In this document: in pieces, positions 33,724-43,035 of the stretch
How positions within the stretch are numbered: position 1 is the stretch's first letter
Layout: the number at the start of each line of letters is the position of its first letter
From: CAXXOZ01 sp963676435
GTDB taxonomy: Bacteria; Bacillota; Clostridia; Lachnospirales; Lachnospiraceae
Assembly (NCBI GenBank): GCA_963676435.2
Contig: CAXXOZ010000003.1
Coordinates: 45,862 to 109,861, forward strand
Direction: 5' to 3'
Length of the DNA: 64,000 bases
The notes under the pieces: model-generated
The model's database searches: none
What the model was told of the DNA's origin: nothing
What the model saw: only the letters and a program-made list of their open reading frames with translations
Made by a program: the position numbers and the translations under genes

Positions 33724-33954
33724 ATGGAATTTGAAAAATTACAAAAAATCATAGCTGAGGTTTTAGGGGTAGATGAAGGCGAAATATCTATGGAAACAGC
33801 TTTTGTTGATGATTTAGGTGCAGACTCATTGGATGTTTTTCAAATCATTATGGCTATTGAAGAAGAATTTGACATTGAAATAGCAAATGAAGAAGCAGAA
33901 AAAATAGTAACTGTTGGTGATGCAGTTGAACAAATTAAAAATGCAGCAAATTAA
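33724..33954 (+). CDS. acpP: Acyl carrier protein
   Basis: Carries growing acyl chains on a phosphopantetheine arm. 76 aa, acidic; the prosthetic-group serine is in DDLGADSLDVFQIIMA (about residue 36). Usual four-helix size. Co-transcribed with plsX; a hairpin terminator follows. Confidence 0.96.
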   Translation: MEFEKLQKIIAEVLGVDEGEISMETAFVDDLGADSLDVFQIIMAIEEEFDIEIANEEAEKIVTVGDAVEQIKNAAN

Positions 33955-33958
33955 TGTT

Positions 33959-33984
33959 TAAACCCTTATATTTTAGGGTTTTTT
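33959..33984 (+). terminator. Terminator after acpP
   Basis: TAAACCCT / AGGGTTT stem with six T. It ends only 5 bases before the rnc ribosome site, so rnc is expressed by read-through or a promoter inside acpP. Confidence 0.82.
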
Positions 33985-33996
33985 ACTTGAGGGTAT

Positions 33997-34686
33997 ATGA
34001 AGAAAATTTTAGAATTAGAAAAAAGCATCGGTTATGAATTTTTAAATAAAAAGTTTATAACCGAGGCATTGACCCATAGCTCTTATTCAAATGAGCACAG
34101 GGGTGAAAAAATTAAAAATAATGAAAGGCTTGAGTTTTTAGGCGACGCAGTTCTAGAAGTTGTTGTAAGTGAAAATATTTTTGTAAAAAACAAAAATATG
34201 CCAGAAGGTCAAATGACAAAATTAAGAGCAGCGATAGTCTGTGAAAAGACTTTAGCTTATTGTGCAAGACAGATCAATTTGGGTGAATACCTTCTTTTAG
34301 GAAAGGGAGAAGATGTCTCAGGTGGAAGAGATAGAGATTCTGTTATTTCTGATGCTTTTGAGGCTTTAATAGGAGCTATATTCTTAGATGGAGGTATTGA
34401 AAAATCCAAAGAATTTATATTGAATAATGTTTTAAGTCGGGTGGACGAAAAAACAATTTTTCAAGATAATAAAACAGTTCTTCAAGAAATGGTACAGGTT
34501 GAGGCAGGCAAGGAATTAGTATATAAATTGATTAAAACAAGTGGCCCTGATCATAATAAAATTTTTGAGATCGAAGCGGTACTAGAAGGTGTAGTGATAG
34601 GTCGCGGTAAAGGAAGATCTAAAAAAGAAGCAGAACAAAAGGCTGCTTATGATTCAATTAATAATATTAAAAAACGAAAGAGGTAG
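33997..34686 (+). CDS. rnc: Ribonuclease III
   Basis: Double-stranded-RNA endonuclease for rRNA and mRNA processing. 229 aa: catalytic domain with NNERLEFLGDAVLEVVVSE, the nine-residue signature around ERLEFLGDA, the acidic metal-binding SDAFEALIGAIFLDGG, and a C-terminal dsRNA-binding domain with GRGKGRSKKEAEQKAA. Two bases before smc; rnc-smc-ftsY is a conserved Firmicute order. The GAGGG ribosome site is only 4 bases from the ATG. Confidence 0.97.
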   Translation: MKKILELEKSIGYEFLNKKFITEALTHSSYSNEHRGEKIKNNERLEFLGDAVLEVVVSENIFVKNKNMPEGQMTKLRAAIVCEKTLAYCARQINLGEYLLLGKGEDVSGGRDRDSVISDAFEALIGAIFLDGGIEKSKEFILNNVLSRVDEKTIFQDNKTVLQEMVQVEAGKELVYKLIKTSGPDHNKIFEIEAVLEGVVIGRGKGRSKKEAEQKAAYDSINNIKKRKR

Positions 34687-34688
34687 TA

Positions 34689-37600
34689 ATGTATCTTAAA
34701 AGTATTGAGGTTCAGGGATTTAAATCTTTTGCAAATAAAATAAATTTTGAATTTCATAATGGAATTACGGCAATTGTAGGTCCGAATGGAAGTGGTAAAA
34801 GTAATGTTGCTGATGCTGTGAGATGGGTTTTAGGTGAACAGAGAATCAAGCAGCTTAGAGGCTCAAAGATGGAAGATGTAATATTTTCAGGTACAGAAAA
34901 CAGAAGAGCTTTGGGATTTGCATATGTAGCAATAACACTTGATAACTCTGAACATTCTTTGCAAATTGATTTTGATGAAGTTACTATATCCAGAAGAATA
35001 TTTAGATCTGGTGAAAGTGAATATATGATAAATGGAGCGGTCTGTAGATTGAAAGATGTGCAGGAGCTTTTTTATGATACAGGTATTGGTAAAGAAGGTT
35101 ATTCCATTATTGGACAGGGACAGATTGATAAAATATTAAATGGAAAACCAGAAGAAAGAAGAGAACTTTTTGACGAAGCAGCTGGTATAGTTAAATTTAA
35201 GAGAAGAAAAAATATAGCAGTAAAAAAATTGGATGATGAAAAGCAAAATCTATTAAGAGTTTGTGATGTTATTTCTGAACTTGAACATCAGATAAAACCT
35301 CTTGAAAAGCAATCAGAGGTTACTAGAAAGTATTTAAAACTCAGAGATGAATTAAAAGAATATGATATTAATATGTTTTTACTTGAAACTCAGGATATTA
35401 AAACCAAGACATCATCTTTAAATGAAAAGATTGGAATAACAAATAATAATTTAAATGATTCAAATTTAAAACTAGAGGAAACTAAAACAGAATATGAAAA
35501 ACTTGGAGAATTCCTTGAAGAATTAAATATCAAAATTGAATTCATAAAAAATAAAATAACTCAAAATCAACTTTTAAAAGAAAAATTTGAAGGCGAGATA
35601 AATGTGCTTAACGAGCAGATAAATACTGCAAAGATAACGGACAAGCATATAAATGAGAAAGTCGAAGCTTTAAACAACTCTATAAATGAAAATAAAGATG
35701 AGTTGGCGGAATTTGAAACTCAAAAAGAAGAACTTTCACAAAATATTTTAAAAGCATTAGAAGTTCAGGAAGAAGATGATAAAAAACTAGCTGAAATCTC
35801 GAAAGAAATTAGTGCTTTATCAGAAGAAGCAGAAAATTATAAATCAAAAATAATAAATCTTTTTGGCGAAAAATCTAACCTTAAATCAAAAACTCAAAGA
35901 TATGACACCATGTTAGAACATATAAACACTAGAAAAGAAGAGTTGAAAGAAAAGATTGAAAGATTTAGTGGAGATAGAGAAAAGCAGGAACAAATCATTA
36001 ACGAACTTGCACTAGAGCTTGAAACTCTTATAATTAAAATCTCAGATATAAAAAATAAACTTGAACAGTTAAATGAAAAAAATATTCTTTTAGAAAAAGA
36101 TATCAGTGAGACAACTTCAAAATTAAGAGAAAAACAAAATAAATACCATAAAGAAGAAACCCGTTTAGAATCTTTAAAAAACATTACTGAGAGATATGAA
36201 GGATATGGGAATAGTATTAAAAAAGTAATGGATTTAAAAAATGATAAAAAGGGTATAATAGGCGTTGTTGCTGATATTATTAAAGTTGAAAAGAAATATG
36301 AAGTAGCTATTGAAACAGCTTTAGGTGGAAGTATACAAAATATCGTAACTGATACAGAAAAGACAGCAAAAGAAACTATTGAATATTTAAAATCGAATAA
36401 ATATGGGAGAGCAACTTTTTTGCCTTTAAGTAGTTTAGGGAATAAAACAGGATTTAATAATGAAGCAGCACTTAGTGAAAAAGGTGTTGTAGGTCTGGCC
36501 TGTGATCTGGTAAATATTAGCAAAGAATACGAAAGTGTAGTAAAATATTTATTAGGAAGAATAGTAGTTACTGATAATATTGACAATGCTCTTGCTCTTG
36601 CAAGAAAATACAGGTATTCTTTAAGGATAGTTACATTAGAAGGTGAGTTATTAAATGTCGGAGGTTCTCTAACAGGAGGGGCATTTAAAAATTCAAGTAA
36701 TCTTTTAGGTAGAAGAAGAGAAATAGAAGATATCGAAAAGTTTCTAAAAACTACTTCAATAGAAATTACGGAACTAAAAAATATATATAAGAATAAAAAT
36801 GCTGAATTAATAAATATTAAAGAAGACACAGAAAAAGTTAAAGTAACATTACAAGAAAATAATTTATTAAAAAATACAATAGAAATCAATTTAAAACAGG
36901 CTGGAGATAAAAAACAAGAAATACAAGATAGTTTTGATAGTATTAACAAAGAAAATGAAGAAATTGAATTTCAAATTGTGGAAATAAATAAATCTAACCA
37001 AGAGTTGGTATTGCAGCTTGATGACTTAGAGAAATCTAATAAAGAATATGAAAGTATTGTTATAGAACTGAATAATAAAATTGATTTACATAAAAATTCC
37101 GAATCAGAGCAGTATAAAATTAATGAGGGTAGAAGACTTGAATATCAGTCATTTGTACAACAGCAGTCATATTTAAATAACTCAATAAATAAAATAAAAA
37201 GCAATTTAAATAAGCTTAATTTAGAACTTATTGAAGTAAAGACAAATATGGACCAGGAATCAGCAAAAGTAAATGACAAATATGAAGAAATTGAAACACT
37301 AAATCAATCGATTAAAAAAGCCAATGAAGAAATTAATCAATTAGAGTCAGAAATTGAGGATATGACTTTAAGTCGTGAAGAACAAACAAAAGATCATAAA
37401 GATTTTTTAGAAAAAAGAGAGACTCTTTTAGGTTTTATATCAGATTTAGAAAAAGAATTATTAAGACTAGAAACAAGCAAAGAGAAGCTGGATGAAAATT
37501 ATGAAGCAAGAGTAAATTACTTATGGGAAGAGTATGAGCTGACATATTCATCAGCAATAAAGTATAAAGATGAAAAGTATGAAAATATATCTTCAATGAA

Positions 37601-38261
37601 GAAGGTAATAGATTCTCTTAGAAGCGAAATACGATCTCTTGGAGATGTTAATCCTAATGCTATTGAAGAATATAAAAATGCGATGGAAAGATATAGCTTT
37701 CTTAAAAATCAAAAAGATGATTTAGTAAAAGCTGAAGAAACTCTAATGAAGATAATTAAAGAGCTAGATGATGGTATGAGAAAACAGTTTGATGAGAAAT
37801 TTGAAATCATTAAAGTTGAGTTTGACAGAGTTTTTAAAGAGTTGTTTGGTGGAGGAAAAGGAACACTTGAATTAGTGGATGCTGAGGATGTTTTAGAAGC
37901 AGGAATCAGAATAATTGCTCAACCAACTGGTAAAAAACTTCAAAACATGATGCAGTTATCAGGTGGAGAAAAGGCGTTAACAGCTATTGCTTTATTGTTT
38001 GCAATTCAGAATATGAAACCATCACCATTTTGTGTACTAGACGAAATAGAAGCTGCGCTAGATGATCCAAATGTAGATAGGTTTGCAGATTATCTAAATA
38101 AATTAAAGAAAAATACTCAGTTTATTGTAATAACCCATAGAAAAGGTACAATGGAAGGAGCAGACAGACTTTATGGTATAACCATGCAGGAAAAAGGTGT
38201 GTCTACACTTGTTTCAGTTAACCTTTTAGAAAATCATATAAAGGAAGAAGTAGTAGGATGA
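34689..38261 (+). CDS. smc: Chromosome segregation protein SMC
   Basis: ATPase core of bacterial condensin, working with ScpA and ScpB (13331-14675). 1190 aa: Walker A GPNGSGKSNV (31-40), QGQIDKILNGKPEERRELFDEAAG, a first coiled coil to about 500, the hinge (about 510-670, with LGGSIQNIVTD and VGGSLTGGAF), a second coiled coil, then the signature LSGGEKALTA (about 1090) and Walker B FCVLDEIEAALDD. Full length with no frameshift. Its stop overlaps the ftsY start by 4 bases (ATGA). Confidence 0.98.
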   Translation: MYLKSIEVQGFKSFANKINFEFHNGITAIVGPNGSGKSNVADAVRWVLGEQRIKQLRGSKMEDVIFSGTENRRALGFAYVAITLDNSEHSLQIDFDEVTISRRIFRSGESEYMINGAVCRLKDVQELFYDTGIGKEGYSIIGQGQIDKILNGKPEERRELFDEAAGIVKFKRRKNIAVKKLDDEKQNLLRVCDVISELEHQIKPLEKQSEVTRKYLKLRDELKEYDINMFLLETQDIKTKTSSLNEKIGITNNNLNDSNLKLEETKTEYEKLGEFLEELNIKIEFIKNKITQNQLLKEKFEGEINVLNEQINTAKITDKHINEKVEALNNSINENKDELAEFETQKEELSQNILKALEVQEEDDKKLAEISKEISALSEEAENYKSKIINLFGEKSNLKSKTQRYDTMLEHINTRKEELKEKIERFSGDREKQEQIINELALELETLIIKISDIKNKLEQLNEKNILLEKDISETTSKLREKQNKYHKEETRLESLKNITERYEGYGNSIKKVMDLKNDKKGIIGVVADIIKVEKKYEVAIETALGGSIQNIVTDTEKTAKETIEYLKSNKYGRATFLPLSSLGNKTGFNNEAALSEKGVVGLACDLVNISKEYESVVKYLLGRIVVTDNIDNALALARKYRYSLRIVTLEGELLNVGGSLTGGAFKNSSNLLGRRREIEDIEKFLKTTSIEITELKNIYKNKNAELINIKEDTEKVKVTLQENNLLKNTIEINLKQAGDKKQEIQDSFDSINKENEEIEFQIVEINKSNQELVLQLDDLEKSNKEYESIVIELNNKIDLHKNSESEQYKINEGRRLEYQSFVQQQSYLNNSINKIKSNLNKLNLELIEVKTNMDQESAKVNDKYEEIETLNQSIKKANEEINQLESEIEDMTLSREEQTKDHKDFLEKRETLLGFISDLEKELLRLETSKEKLDENYEARVNYLWEEYELTYSSAIKYKDEKYENISSMKKVIDSLRSEIRSLGDVNPNAIEEYKNAMERYSFLKNQKDDLVKAEETLMKIIKELDDGMRKQFDEKFEIIKVEFDRVFKELFGGGKGTLELVDAEDVLEAGIRIIAQPTGKKLQNMMQLSGGEKALTAIALLFAIQNMKPSPFCVLDEIEAALDDPNVDRFADYLNKLKKNTQFIVITHRKGTMEGADRLYGITMQEKGVSTLVSVNLLENHIKEEVVG

Positions 38262-39148
38262 GTGAAATAAAGAAAGGATTCTTCAGTAAATTGTTTAATC
38301 CTATTTTCAGTGGATTTTCTTCTATAGATGACGAATTTTATGAAGAAATAGAAGAAGTGCTGGTGATGGGAGACATTGGGATAAAAACAACCAATATCAT
38401 TATTGAAGATTTAAAATCAAAAGTTAAAGAAAACAAAATTAAAGACACAAAAGAGTGTAAAGAAATATTAGTAAACAGCATTAAAGAACTGATGAGATTA
38501 AAAGCAGATGCATATGATTTTGAAAATAAAAAATCAGTAATTCTATTAACAGGAGTAAATGGAGTTGGCAAAACAACTTCTGCTGGAAAACTTGCAGGAA
38601 ATTTTAAAAACAATAATAAAAAAGTTATTCTTGCAGCGGCTGATACATTTAGAGCGGCAGCCGTAAATCAATTGAAAGAATGGTCAGACAGAGCGGGTGT
38701 TGATATTATATCTTCTAGTGAGGGTGCTGACCCAGGTTCAGTTGTTTTTGATGCTGTAAGTGCCGCCAAATCTAGGAATGCAGACATATTAATCTGTGAT
38801 ACTGCCGGAAGACTTCATAATAAGAAAAATTTAATGGAAGAATTAAGAAAAATAAATAAGATTATTGAAAGAGAATATCCTGATGCACACAGAGAAAACT
38901 TGGTAGTTCTTGATGCCACCACAGGTCAAAATGCACTGGCTCAAGCTAAAGAGTTTTCTGAAATAACAGGTGTTACGGGCATTATATTAACTAAACTAGA
39001 TGGGACAGCAAAAGGTGGTATTGCAATAGCGATTCAATCTGAGCTAAATATACCAGTTAAATATATTGGACTGGGAGAAAGAATTGAAGACTTGCAAAAG
39101 TTTAATGTTGATGAGTTTGTTGATTCGCTATTCATGGAAGGAGCATAA
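38258..39148 (+). CDS. ftsY: Signal recognition particle receptor FtsY
   Basis: SRP GTPase at the membrane that receives Ffh (41129) with its ribosome-nascent chain. 296 aa, the short form: an N domain of about 85 residues then the G domain with GVNGVGKTTSAGKLAG (P-loop), DTFRAAAVNQL, DTAGRLHNKKNLMEEL, TKLDGTAKGG and the C-terminal GLGERIEDLQKF. No acidic A domain, as usual in Firmicutes. Coupled to smc by overlap, and its stop abuts the ilvA start with no gap. Confidence 0.97.
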   Translation: MSEIKKGFFSKLFNPIFSGFSSIDDEFYEEIEEVLVMGDIGIKTTNIIIEDLKSKVKENKIKDTKECKEILVNSIKELMRLKADAYDFENKKSVILLTGVNGVGKTTSAGKLAGNFKNNNKKVILAAADTFRAAAVNQLKEWSDRAGVDIISSSEGADPGSVVFDAVSAAKSRNADILICDTAGRLHNKKNLMEELRKINKIIEREYPDAHRENLVVLDATTGQNALAQAKEFSEITGVTGIILTKLDGTAKGGIAIAIQSELNIPVKYIGLGERIEDLQKFNVDEFVDSLFMEGA

Positions 39149-40360
39149 ATGTTAACAGTTGAAAAATTTAAAGAGGCTGCAGAAGCAGTCAAAAAAGTAA
39201 CAATAAATACAAGGTTGGTTTATAGTGATTTTTTAAGTGAACAGACTAATAATGAGGTATACTTAAAACCAGAAAACATGCAGTTTACAGGCGCTTATAA
39301 GGTCAGAGGAGCTTATTACAAAATAAGCACACTTACTGAAGAAAAAAGAAATAAAGGACTAATAACTGCTTCTGCTGGTAATCATGCCCAGGGAGTTGCT
39401 TATGCAGCAAAATTGTATGGTGTAAATGCAATTATAGTAATGCCAAGTGTTACTCCGTTGATGAAAGTAAACAGAACCAAAGGATATGGTGCAGAAGTTA
39501 TTCTTCATGGAGATGTTTATGATGATGCATATAAATATGCTTTAGAGCTTGCTAAGGAAAAAGGGTATACATTTATACATCCTTTTGATGATTTGGATAT
39601 TGCCGCAGGTCAAGGGTCGATAGCAGGAGAAATATTAAGTGAATTACCTGATGCAGATTATATATTAGTTCCTATTGGAGGTGGCGGATTAGCCGCTGGT
39701 GTTAGCACATATGCTAAAATGATAAATCCTAATATAAAAGTTATTGGTGTTGAACCTGCAAATGCAAACTGTATGCAGGAATCCATAAAACAAGGAAAAG
39801 TAGTTACACTTGGCAGCGCCAGTACAATTGCTGATGGAACAGCGGTAAAGACTCCAGGAAATGTGATTTTTCCATATGTTCAAAAAAACATTGATGAAAT
39901 AATAACAGTAGATGATGAGGACTTAATAGATTCGTTTTTAGATGTTGTTGAAAACCATAAAATGATTGTTGAAAATTCAGGGTTATTAACTGTGGCTGCA
40001 CTAAAAAAATTAACATGTAAAAATAAAAAAGTTGTAAGCATTTTGAGTGGTGGAAACATGGATATAATAACAATGTCATCAACTGTACAGCATGGTTTGA
40101 TTGATAGAGGAAGAATTTTTACAGTTTCTGTACTTTTACCAGATAAACCAGGTGAATTAGTGAGAGTTGCAACAGTTATTGCCGAGAAGCAAGGGAATGT
40201 AATAAAACTTGAACACAATCAATTTATAAGTATAAATAGAAATGCCGCAGTTGAGCTTGTAATAACTATAGAAGCTTTTGGGCATGAACATAAAGACGAA
40301 ATAGTAAAAGCTTTAGAAGAAGCTGAATTTAACCCTACTATAGTAAATGCAAAACTTTAA
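39149..40360 (+). CDS. ilvA: Threonine ammonia-lyase (biosynthetic/catabolic, ACT-containing)
   Basis: PLP enzyme that turns threonine into 2-oxobutyrate and ammonia. 403 aa: the PLP lysine is in ENMQFTGAYKVRGAYYK, TASAGNHAQGVAYAAKLYGV binds the phosphate, PIGGGGLAAGVSTYAK is the glycine loop, and SGGNMDI closes the fold. A single C-terminal ACT-like domain (about 325-403, FTVSVLLPDKPGELVRVA) matches the TdcB/short IlvA type. The start directly follows the ftsY stop, an unusual neighbour for an amino-acid enzyme. Anabolic versus fermentative use cannot be decided here. Confidence 0.93.
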   Translation: MLTVEKFKEAAEAVKKVTINTRLVYSDFLSEQTNNEVYLKPENMQFTGAYKVRGAYYKISTLTEEKRNKGLITASAGNHAQGVAYAAKLYGVNAIIVMPSVTPLMKVNRTKGYGAEVILHGDVYDDAYKYALELAKEKGYTFIHPFDDLDIAAGQGSIAGEILSELPDADYILVPIGGGGLAAGVSTYAKMINPNIKVIGVEPANANCMQESIKQGKVVTLGSASTIADGTAVKTPGNVIFPYVQKNIDEIITVDDEDLIDSFLDVVENHKMIVENSGLLTVAALKKLTCKNKKVVSILSGGNMDIITMSSTVQHGLIDRGRIFTVSVLLPDKPGELVRVATVIAEKQGNVIKLEHNQFISINRNAAVELVITIEAFGHEHKDEIVKALEEAEFNPTIVNAKL

Positions 40361-40364
40361 AGTT

Positions 40365-40385
40365 TATTCTCTACTATAGAGAATA
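40365..40385 (+). other. Small hairpin between ilvA and the 104-aa gene
   Basis: TATTCTCTA-CTA-TAGAGAATA, 9-bp perfect stem without a T-run. Possibly a processing or stability hairpin. Confidence 0.45.
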
Positions 40386-40410
40386 GATAAAGCAAAAGGA
40401 GGTAGTAAGT

Positions 40411-40725
40411 ATGTGTTCGACAATGACTCCAAGTTCAGGGACATTTAGTGTCTATGACAAAAATCAACCAAAGCAGTTTTTTATTAACTGTGTAGGAGCT
40501 ATTTTAAAACCAGGTATGAAGGAAGGATATCCAGACATCATACAAATTTTGACAACAACTAGTAATGGTTTTGAGATAGGAGTACCACTTCCACATGATT
40601 TAGCAGAATTACTTTACGAAAAAATTGTTAAAGTAAGTAAGGACCGTGGTCAAATAATTATTCCGGACTTTTCAAATATGGATGATGAACAAATGAAAAT
40701 TGCAATCGATGAAATAATGTATTAA
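40411..40725 (+). CDS. Hypothetical 104-aa protein
   Basis: Not recognised. A small soluble protein, pI near neutral, with no membrane helix or signal. Begins MCSTMTPSSGTFSVYDKN and contains FINCVGAILKPGMKEGYPDIIQIL and GFEIGVPLPHDLAELLYEKIVK, which suggests an alpha/beta domain. It has a very good ribosome site (AAAAGGAGGTAG) and its own strong terminator overlapping the stop codon, so it is a real gene. Its place between ilvA and ylxM-ffh gives no clear functional hint. Confidence 0.75.
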   Translation: MCSTMTPSSGTFSVYDKNQPKQFFINCVGAILKPGMKEGYPDIIQILTTTSNGFEIGVPLPHDLAELLYEKIVKVSKDRGQIIIPDFSNMDDEQMKIAIDEIMY

Positions 40726-40775
40726 AAAAGAAACCTCTGTCAAGAAAAAATACTTGACAGAGGTTTCTTTTTGTT
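40725..40775 (+). terminator. Strong terminator after the 104-aa gene
   Basis: A perfect 20-bp stem AAAAAGAAACCTCTGTCAAG / CTTGACAGAGGTTTCTTTTT with an 8-base loop. It starts in the stop codon. Confidence 0.95.
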
Positions 40776-40798
40776 ATAAAATCACATAGGTGATGATG

Positions 40799-41113
40799 AT
40801 GGAAAAGTTTGTAGAACAATCTTTATTATATGATTTTTATGGTGAATTATTAACAAAACATCAAAAAGAAGTTTATGAAGATTATGTTATTAATAATTTA
40901 TCACTTAGTGAGATTGCAGAAGAAAGAAATATTAGCAGACAAAGTGTACATGATTTAATGAAACGCTGTAATAAAATTCTTGAAGATTATGAAGCAAAAT
41001 TACATTTAATAGAAAAATTCAACCAAATTAAACTATTGGTTAATGAAATAAAGACAAAAACAGAAGAACAGGAAATAAAAGAAATTTCTAATCATATATT
41101 GGAAAAGTTATGA
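40799..41113 (+). CDS. ylxM: YlxM, SRP-associated helix-turn-helix protein
   Basis: A 104-aa sigma-like helix-turn-helix protein, MEKFVEQSLLYDFYGELLTKHQ followed by LSLSEIAEERNISRQSVHDL; always beside ffh in Firmicutes and reported in streptococci to affect SRP GTPase activity. GTG at 40790 and ATGs at 40793, 40796 and 40799 are all in frame; AGGTGA (40788-40793) best positions the ATG at 40799, which yields the family-typical N terminus. 15 bases before ffh. Confidence 0.9.
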   Translation: MEKFVEQSLLYDFYGELLTKHQKEVYEDYVINNLSLSEIAEERNISRQSVHDLMKRCNKILEDYEAKLHLIEKFNQIKLLVNEIKTKTEEQEIKEISNHILEKL

Positions 41114-41128
41114 CAGGAGGCAGCTTGA

Positions 41129-42472
41129 ATGGCATTTGAAAGTCTTTCCGGTAAACTGCAAAATGTATTTAAAAATTTAAGAAGTAAAGGCAGACTTACA
41201 GAAGATGATGTTAAAGCAGCGCTAAAAGAAATTAAAATGGCTCTTTTAGAAGCTGATGTAAACTTCAGAGTTGTAAAAAGCTTTATTGCAAAAGTTCAAG
41301 AAAGAGCAGTTGGACAGGATATATTAAATAGTTTGACTCCAGGACAAATGGTAATTAAAGTCGTTAATGAAGAAATGATTGCTTTAATGGGATCAGAAAC
41401 AACTGAGATAAAAATGTCATCAGGAAGTAAACCTACTATCATACTTATGGTTGGTCTTCAGGGTTCTGGTAAAACTACAACTTCAGCAAAACTTGCAGGA
41501 AAATTCAAAGAAAAAGGTAAAAGACCTTTACTTGTAGCATGTGATGTTTACAGACCAGCAGCTATAGAACAGTTGAAGGTTAATGGCGAAAAACTAGGTA
41601 TTCCAGTGTTTTCAATGGGAGATAAAAATTCACCATTAAATATATCAAAAGCAGCTATAGAACATGCTAATAAAAATGGTAACAATTTAATAATTATAGA
41701 TACAGCAGGTCGACTACACATAGATGAAGATATGATGAAAGAGCTTCAGGGCATTAAAGAAAATGTTGAGGTCACACAGACTCTACTAGTAGTAGATTCA
41801 ATGACAGGTCAAGATGCTGTAAACGTTTCTGAAACATTTACAAATGAAATTGGAATAGACGGCGTTGTTTTAACAAAACTCGATGGTGATACAAGAGGTG
41901 GAGCGGCACTTTCTATAAGATCTGTAACAGGAAAACCTATTTTATATACAGGTATGGGCGAAAAGCTTTCAGATTTAGAACAGTTTTATCCAGAAAGAAT
42001 GGCTTCAAGAATTCTGGGAATGGGAGATGTATTAACATTAATTGAAAAAGCGGAAGCAAGCGTTGACGAAGAAAAAGCCAAGGAAATGAATAAAAAGCTT
42101 GCAAAGGGTAACATTGGTTTTGACGATTATTTAGAATATATGCAACAGATAAGAAATATGGGTGGCCTTTCAGACATTATGAAGATGATGCCAGGTATGG
42201 GAAGTCAGCTAAAAGGTGCTCAGTTGCCTGATGAAAAAGAACTAAGTAAAGTCGAAGCAATAATTTATTCAATGACACTTAAAGAAAGAGAAAATCCAAA
42301 CCTTCTTAATCCATCCAGAAAGACTAGGATAGCAAAGGGAGCAGGAGTAAATATTAGTGATGTTAATAAATTAGTTAAACAGTTTGAAATGGCAAAAAAA
42401 ATGATGAAACAAATGCCTAACATGATGGGCTCAAGAGGTGGATTCAAAGGTAAATTTAAAATGCCGTTCTAA
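41129..42472 (+). CDS. ffh: Signal recognition particle protein Ffh
   Basis: SRP54 GTPase that binds signal sequences and 4.5S/SRP RNA. 447 aa: N domain (MAFESLSGKLQNVFKNLRSKGRL), G domain with GLQGSGKTTTSAKLAGKF, DVYRPAAIEQL, DTAGRLHIDEDMMKEL, TKLDGDTRGGAALS and GMGEKLSDLEQFYPERMASRILGMGD, then a methionine-rich M domain (about 320-447). Ends MMGSRGGFKGKFKMPF. Followed by rpsP and khpA in the classical order. Confidence 0.98.
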   Translation: MAFESLSGKLQNVFKNLRSKGRLTEDDVKAALKEIKMALLEADVNFRVVKSFIAKVQERAVGQDILNSLTPGQMVIKVVNEEMIALMGSETTEIKMSSGSKPTIILMVGLQGSGKTTTSAKLAGKFKEKGKRPLLVACDVYRPAAIEQLKVNGEKLGIPVFSMGDKNSPLNISKAAIEHANKNGNNLIIIDTAGRLHIDEDMMKELQGIKENVEVTQTLLVVDSMTGQDAVNVSETFTNEIGIDGVVLTKLDGDTRGGAALSIRSVTGKPILYTGMGEKLSDLEQFYPERMASRILGMGDVLTLIEKAEASVDEEKAKEMNKKLAKGNIGFDDYLEYMQQIRNMGGLSDIMKMMPGMGSQLKGAQLPDEKELSKVEAIIYSMTLKERENPNLLNPSRKTRIAKGAGVNISDVNKLVKQFEMAKKMMKQMPNMMGSRGGFKGKFKMPF

Positions 42473-42504
42473 ATATATTAAAATAACCTAAGGAGGTGAA
42501 ACAA

Positions 42505-42750
42505 ATGGCAGTAAAAATCAGATTAAAAAGAATGGGACAAAAGAAAGCTCCTTTCTATAGAATTATAGTTGCAGATTCAAGATCTCCAAGAGATGGAAAA
42601 TTCATAGACGAAATTGGAACTTATGACCCTACAAGAGAGCCAAGCGCAATCAAAATTGATGAAGAGGCAGCGAAAAAATGGTTGTCTAATGGTGCGCAAC
42701 CTACTGAAATCGTTGGAAAACTATTTAAGCAGGCAAATATTTCAAAATAA
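42505..42750 (+). CDS. rpsP: Small ribosomal subunit protein bS16
   Basis: An 81-aa ribosomal protein: AVKIRLKRMGQKKAPFYRIIVADSRSPRDGK and FIDEIGTYDP are conserved. A GTG in frame at 42496 overlaps the AGGAGGTG ribosome site, so the ATG at 42505, 8 bases after it, is the start. Confidence 0.97.
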   Translation: MAVKIRLKRMGQKKAPFYRIIVADSRSPRDGKFIDEIGTYDPTREPSAIKIDEEAAKKWLSNGAQPTEIVGKLFKQANISK

Positions 42751-42768
42751 GCTGGCGAGGTGATTATT

Positions 42769-42999
42769 ATGAAAGAATTAGTAGAAGTTATTGCAAAATC
42801 ACTGGTTGAGTTTCCAGACGAAGTTTCAGTGACTGAAAAAGCAGGTAACCATTCTTTAATCATTGAACTTAAGGTTGCTCCTAGTGACATGGGAAAAGTA
42901 ATCGGAAAACAGGGACGTATTGCAAAATCAATTCGTTCTGTAGTCAAAGCGGCGGCTTCAAAAGATAACAAAAAGGTTGTTGTAGAGATATTACAGTAA
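42769..42999 (+). CDS. khpA: KH-domain RNA-binding protein KhpA
   Basis: A 76-aa single-KH-domain protein (YlqC) with the RNA-gripping loop GKVIGKQGRIAK (about 40-51). In other Firmicutes it pairs with KhpB and affects cell division and mRNA levels. The in-frame GTG at 42760 lies in the ribosome site; ATG 42769 follows GCGAGG by 8. Last gene of the ylxM-ffh-rpsP group. Confidence 0.94.
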   Translation: MKELVEVIAKSLVEFPDEVSVTEKAGNHSLIIELKVAPSDMGKVIGKQGRIAKSIRSVVKAAASKDNKKVVVEILQ

Positions 43000-43003
43000 C
43001 ATA

Positions 43004-43035
43004 AAAAAGAGCTGTCTATTTAGGCAGCTCTTTTT
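43004..43035 (+). terminator. Terminator after khpA
   Basis: AAAAAGAGCTGTCTA / TAGGCAGCTCTTTTT, 15 bp with one wobble. Confidence 0.92.

Noticed and set aside
35894..36949. 351-codon open frame on the minus strand
   Set aside because: Lies wholly opposite smc, is Phe/Ser/Leu-rich as expected from the complement of Lys/Glu/Asn coiled-coil codons, and has no ribosome site.
39100..39148. T-box leader before the threonine deaminase gene
   Set aside because: The gene starts directly after ftsY, leaving no room for a leader.
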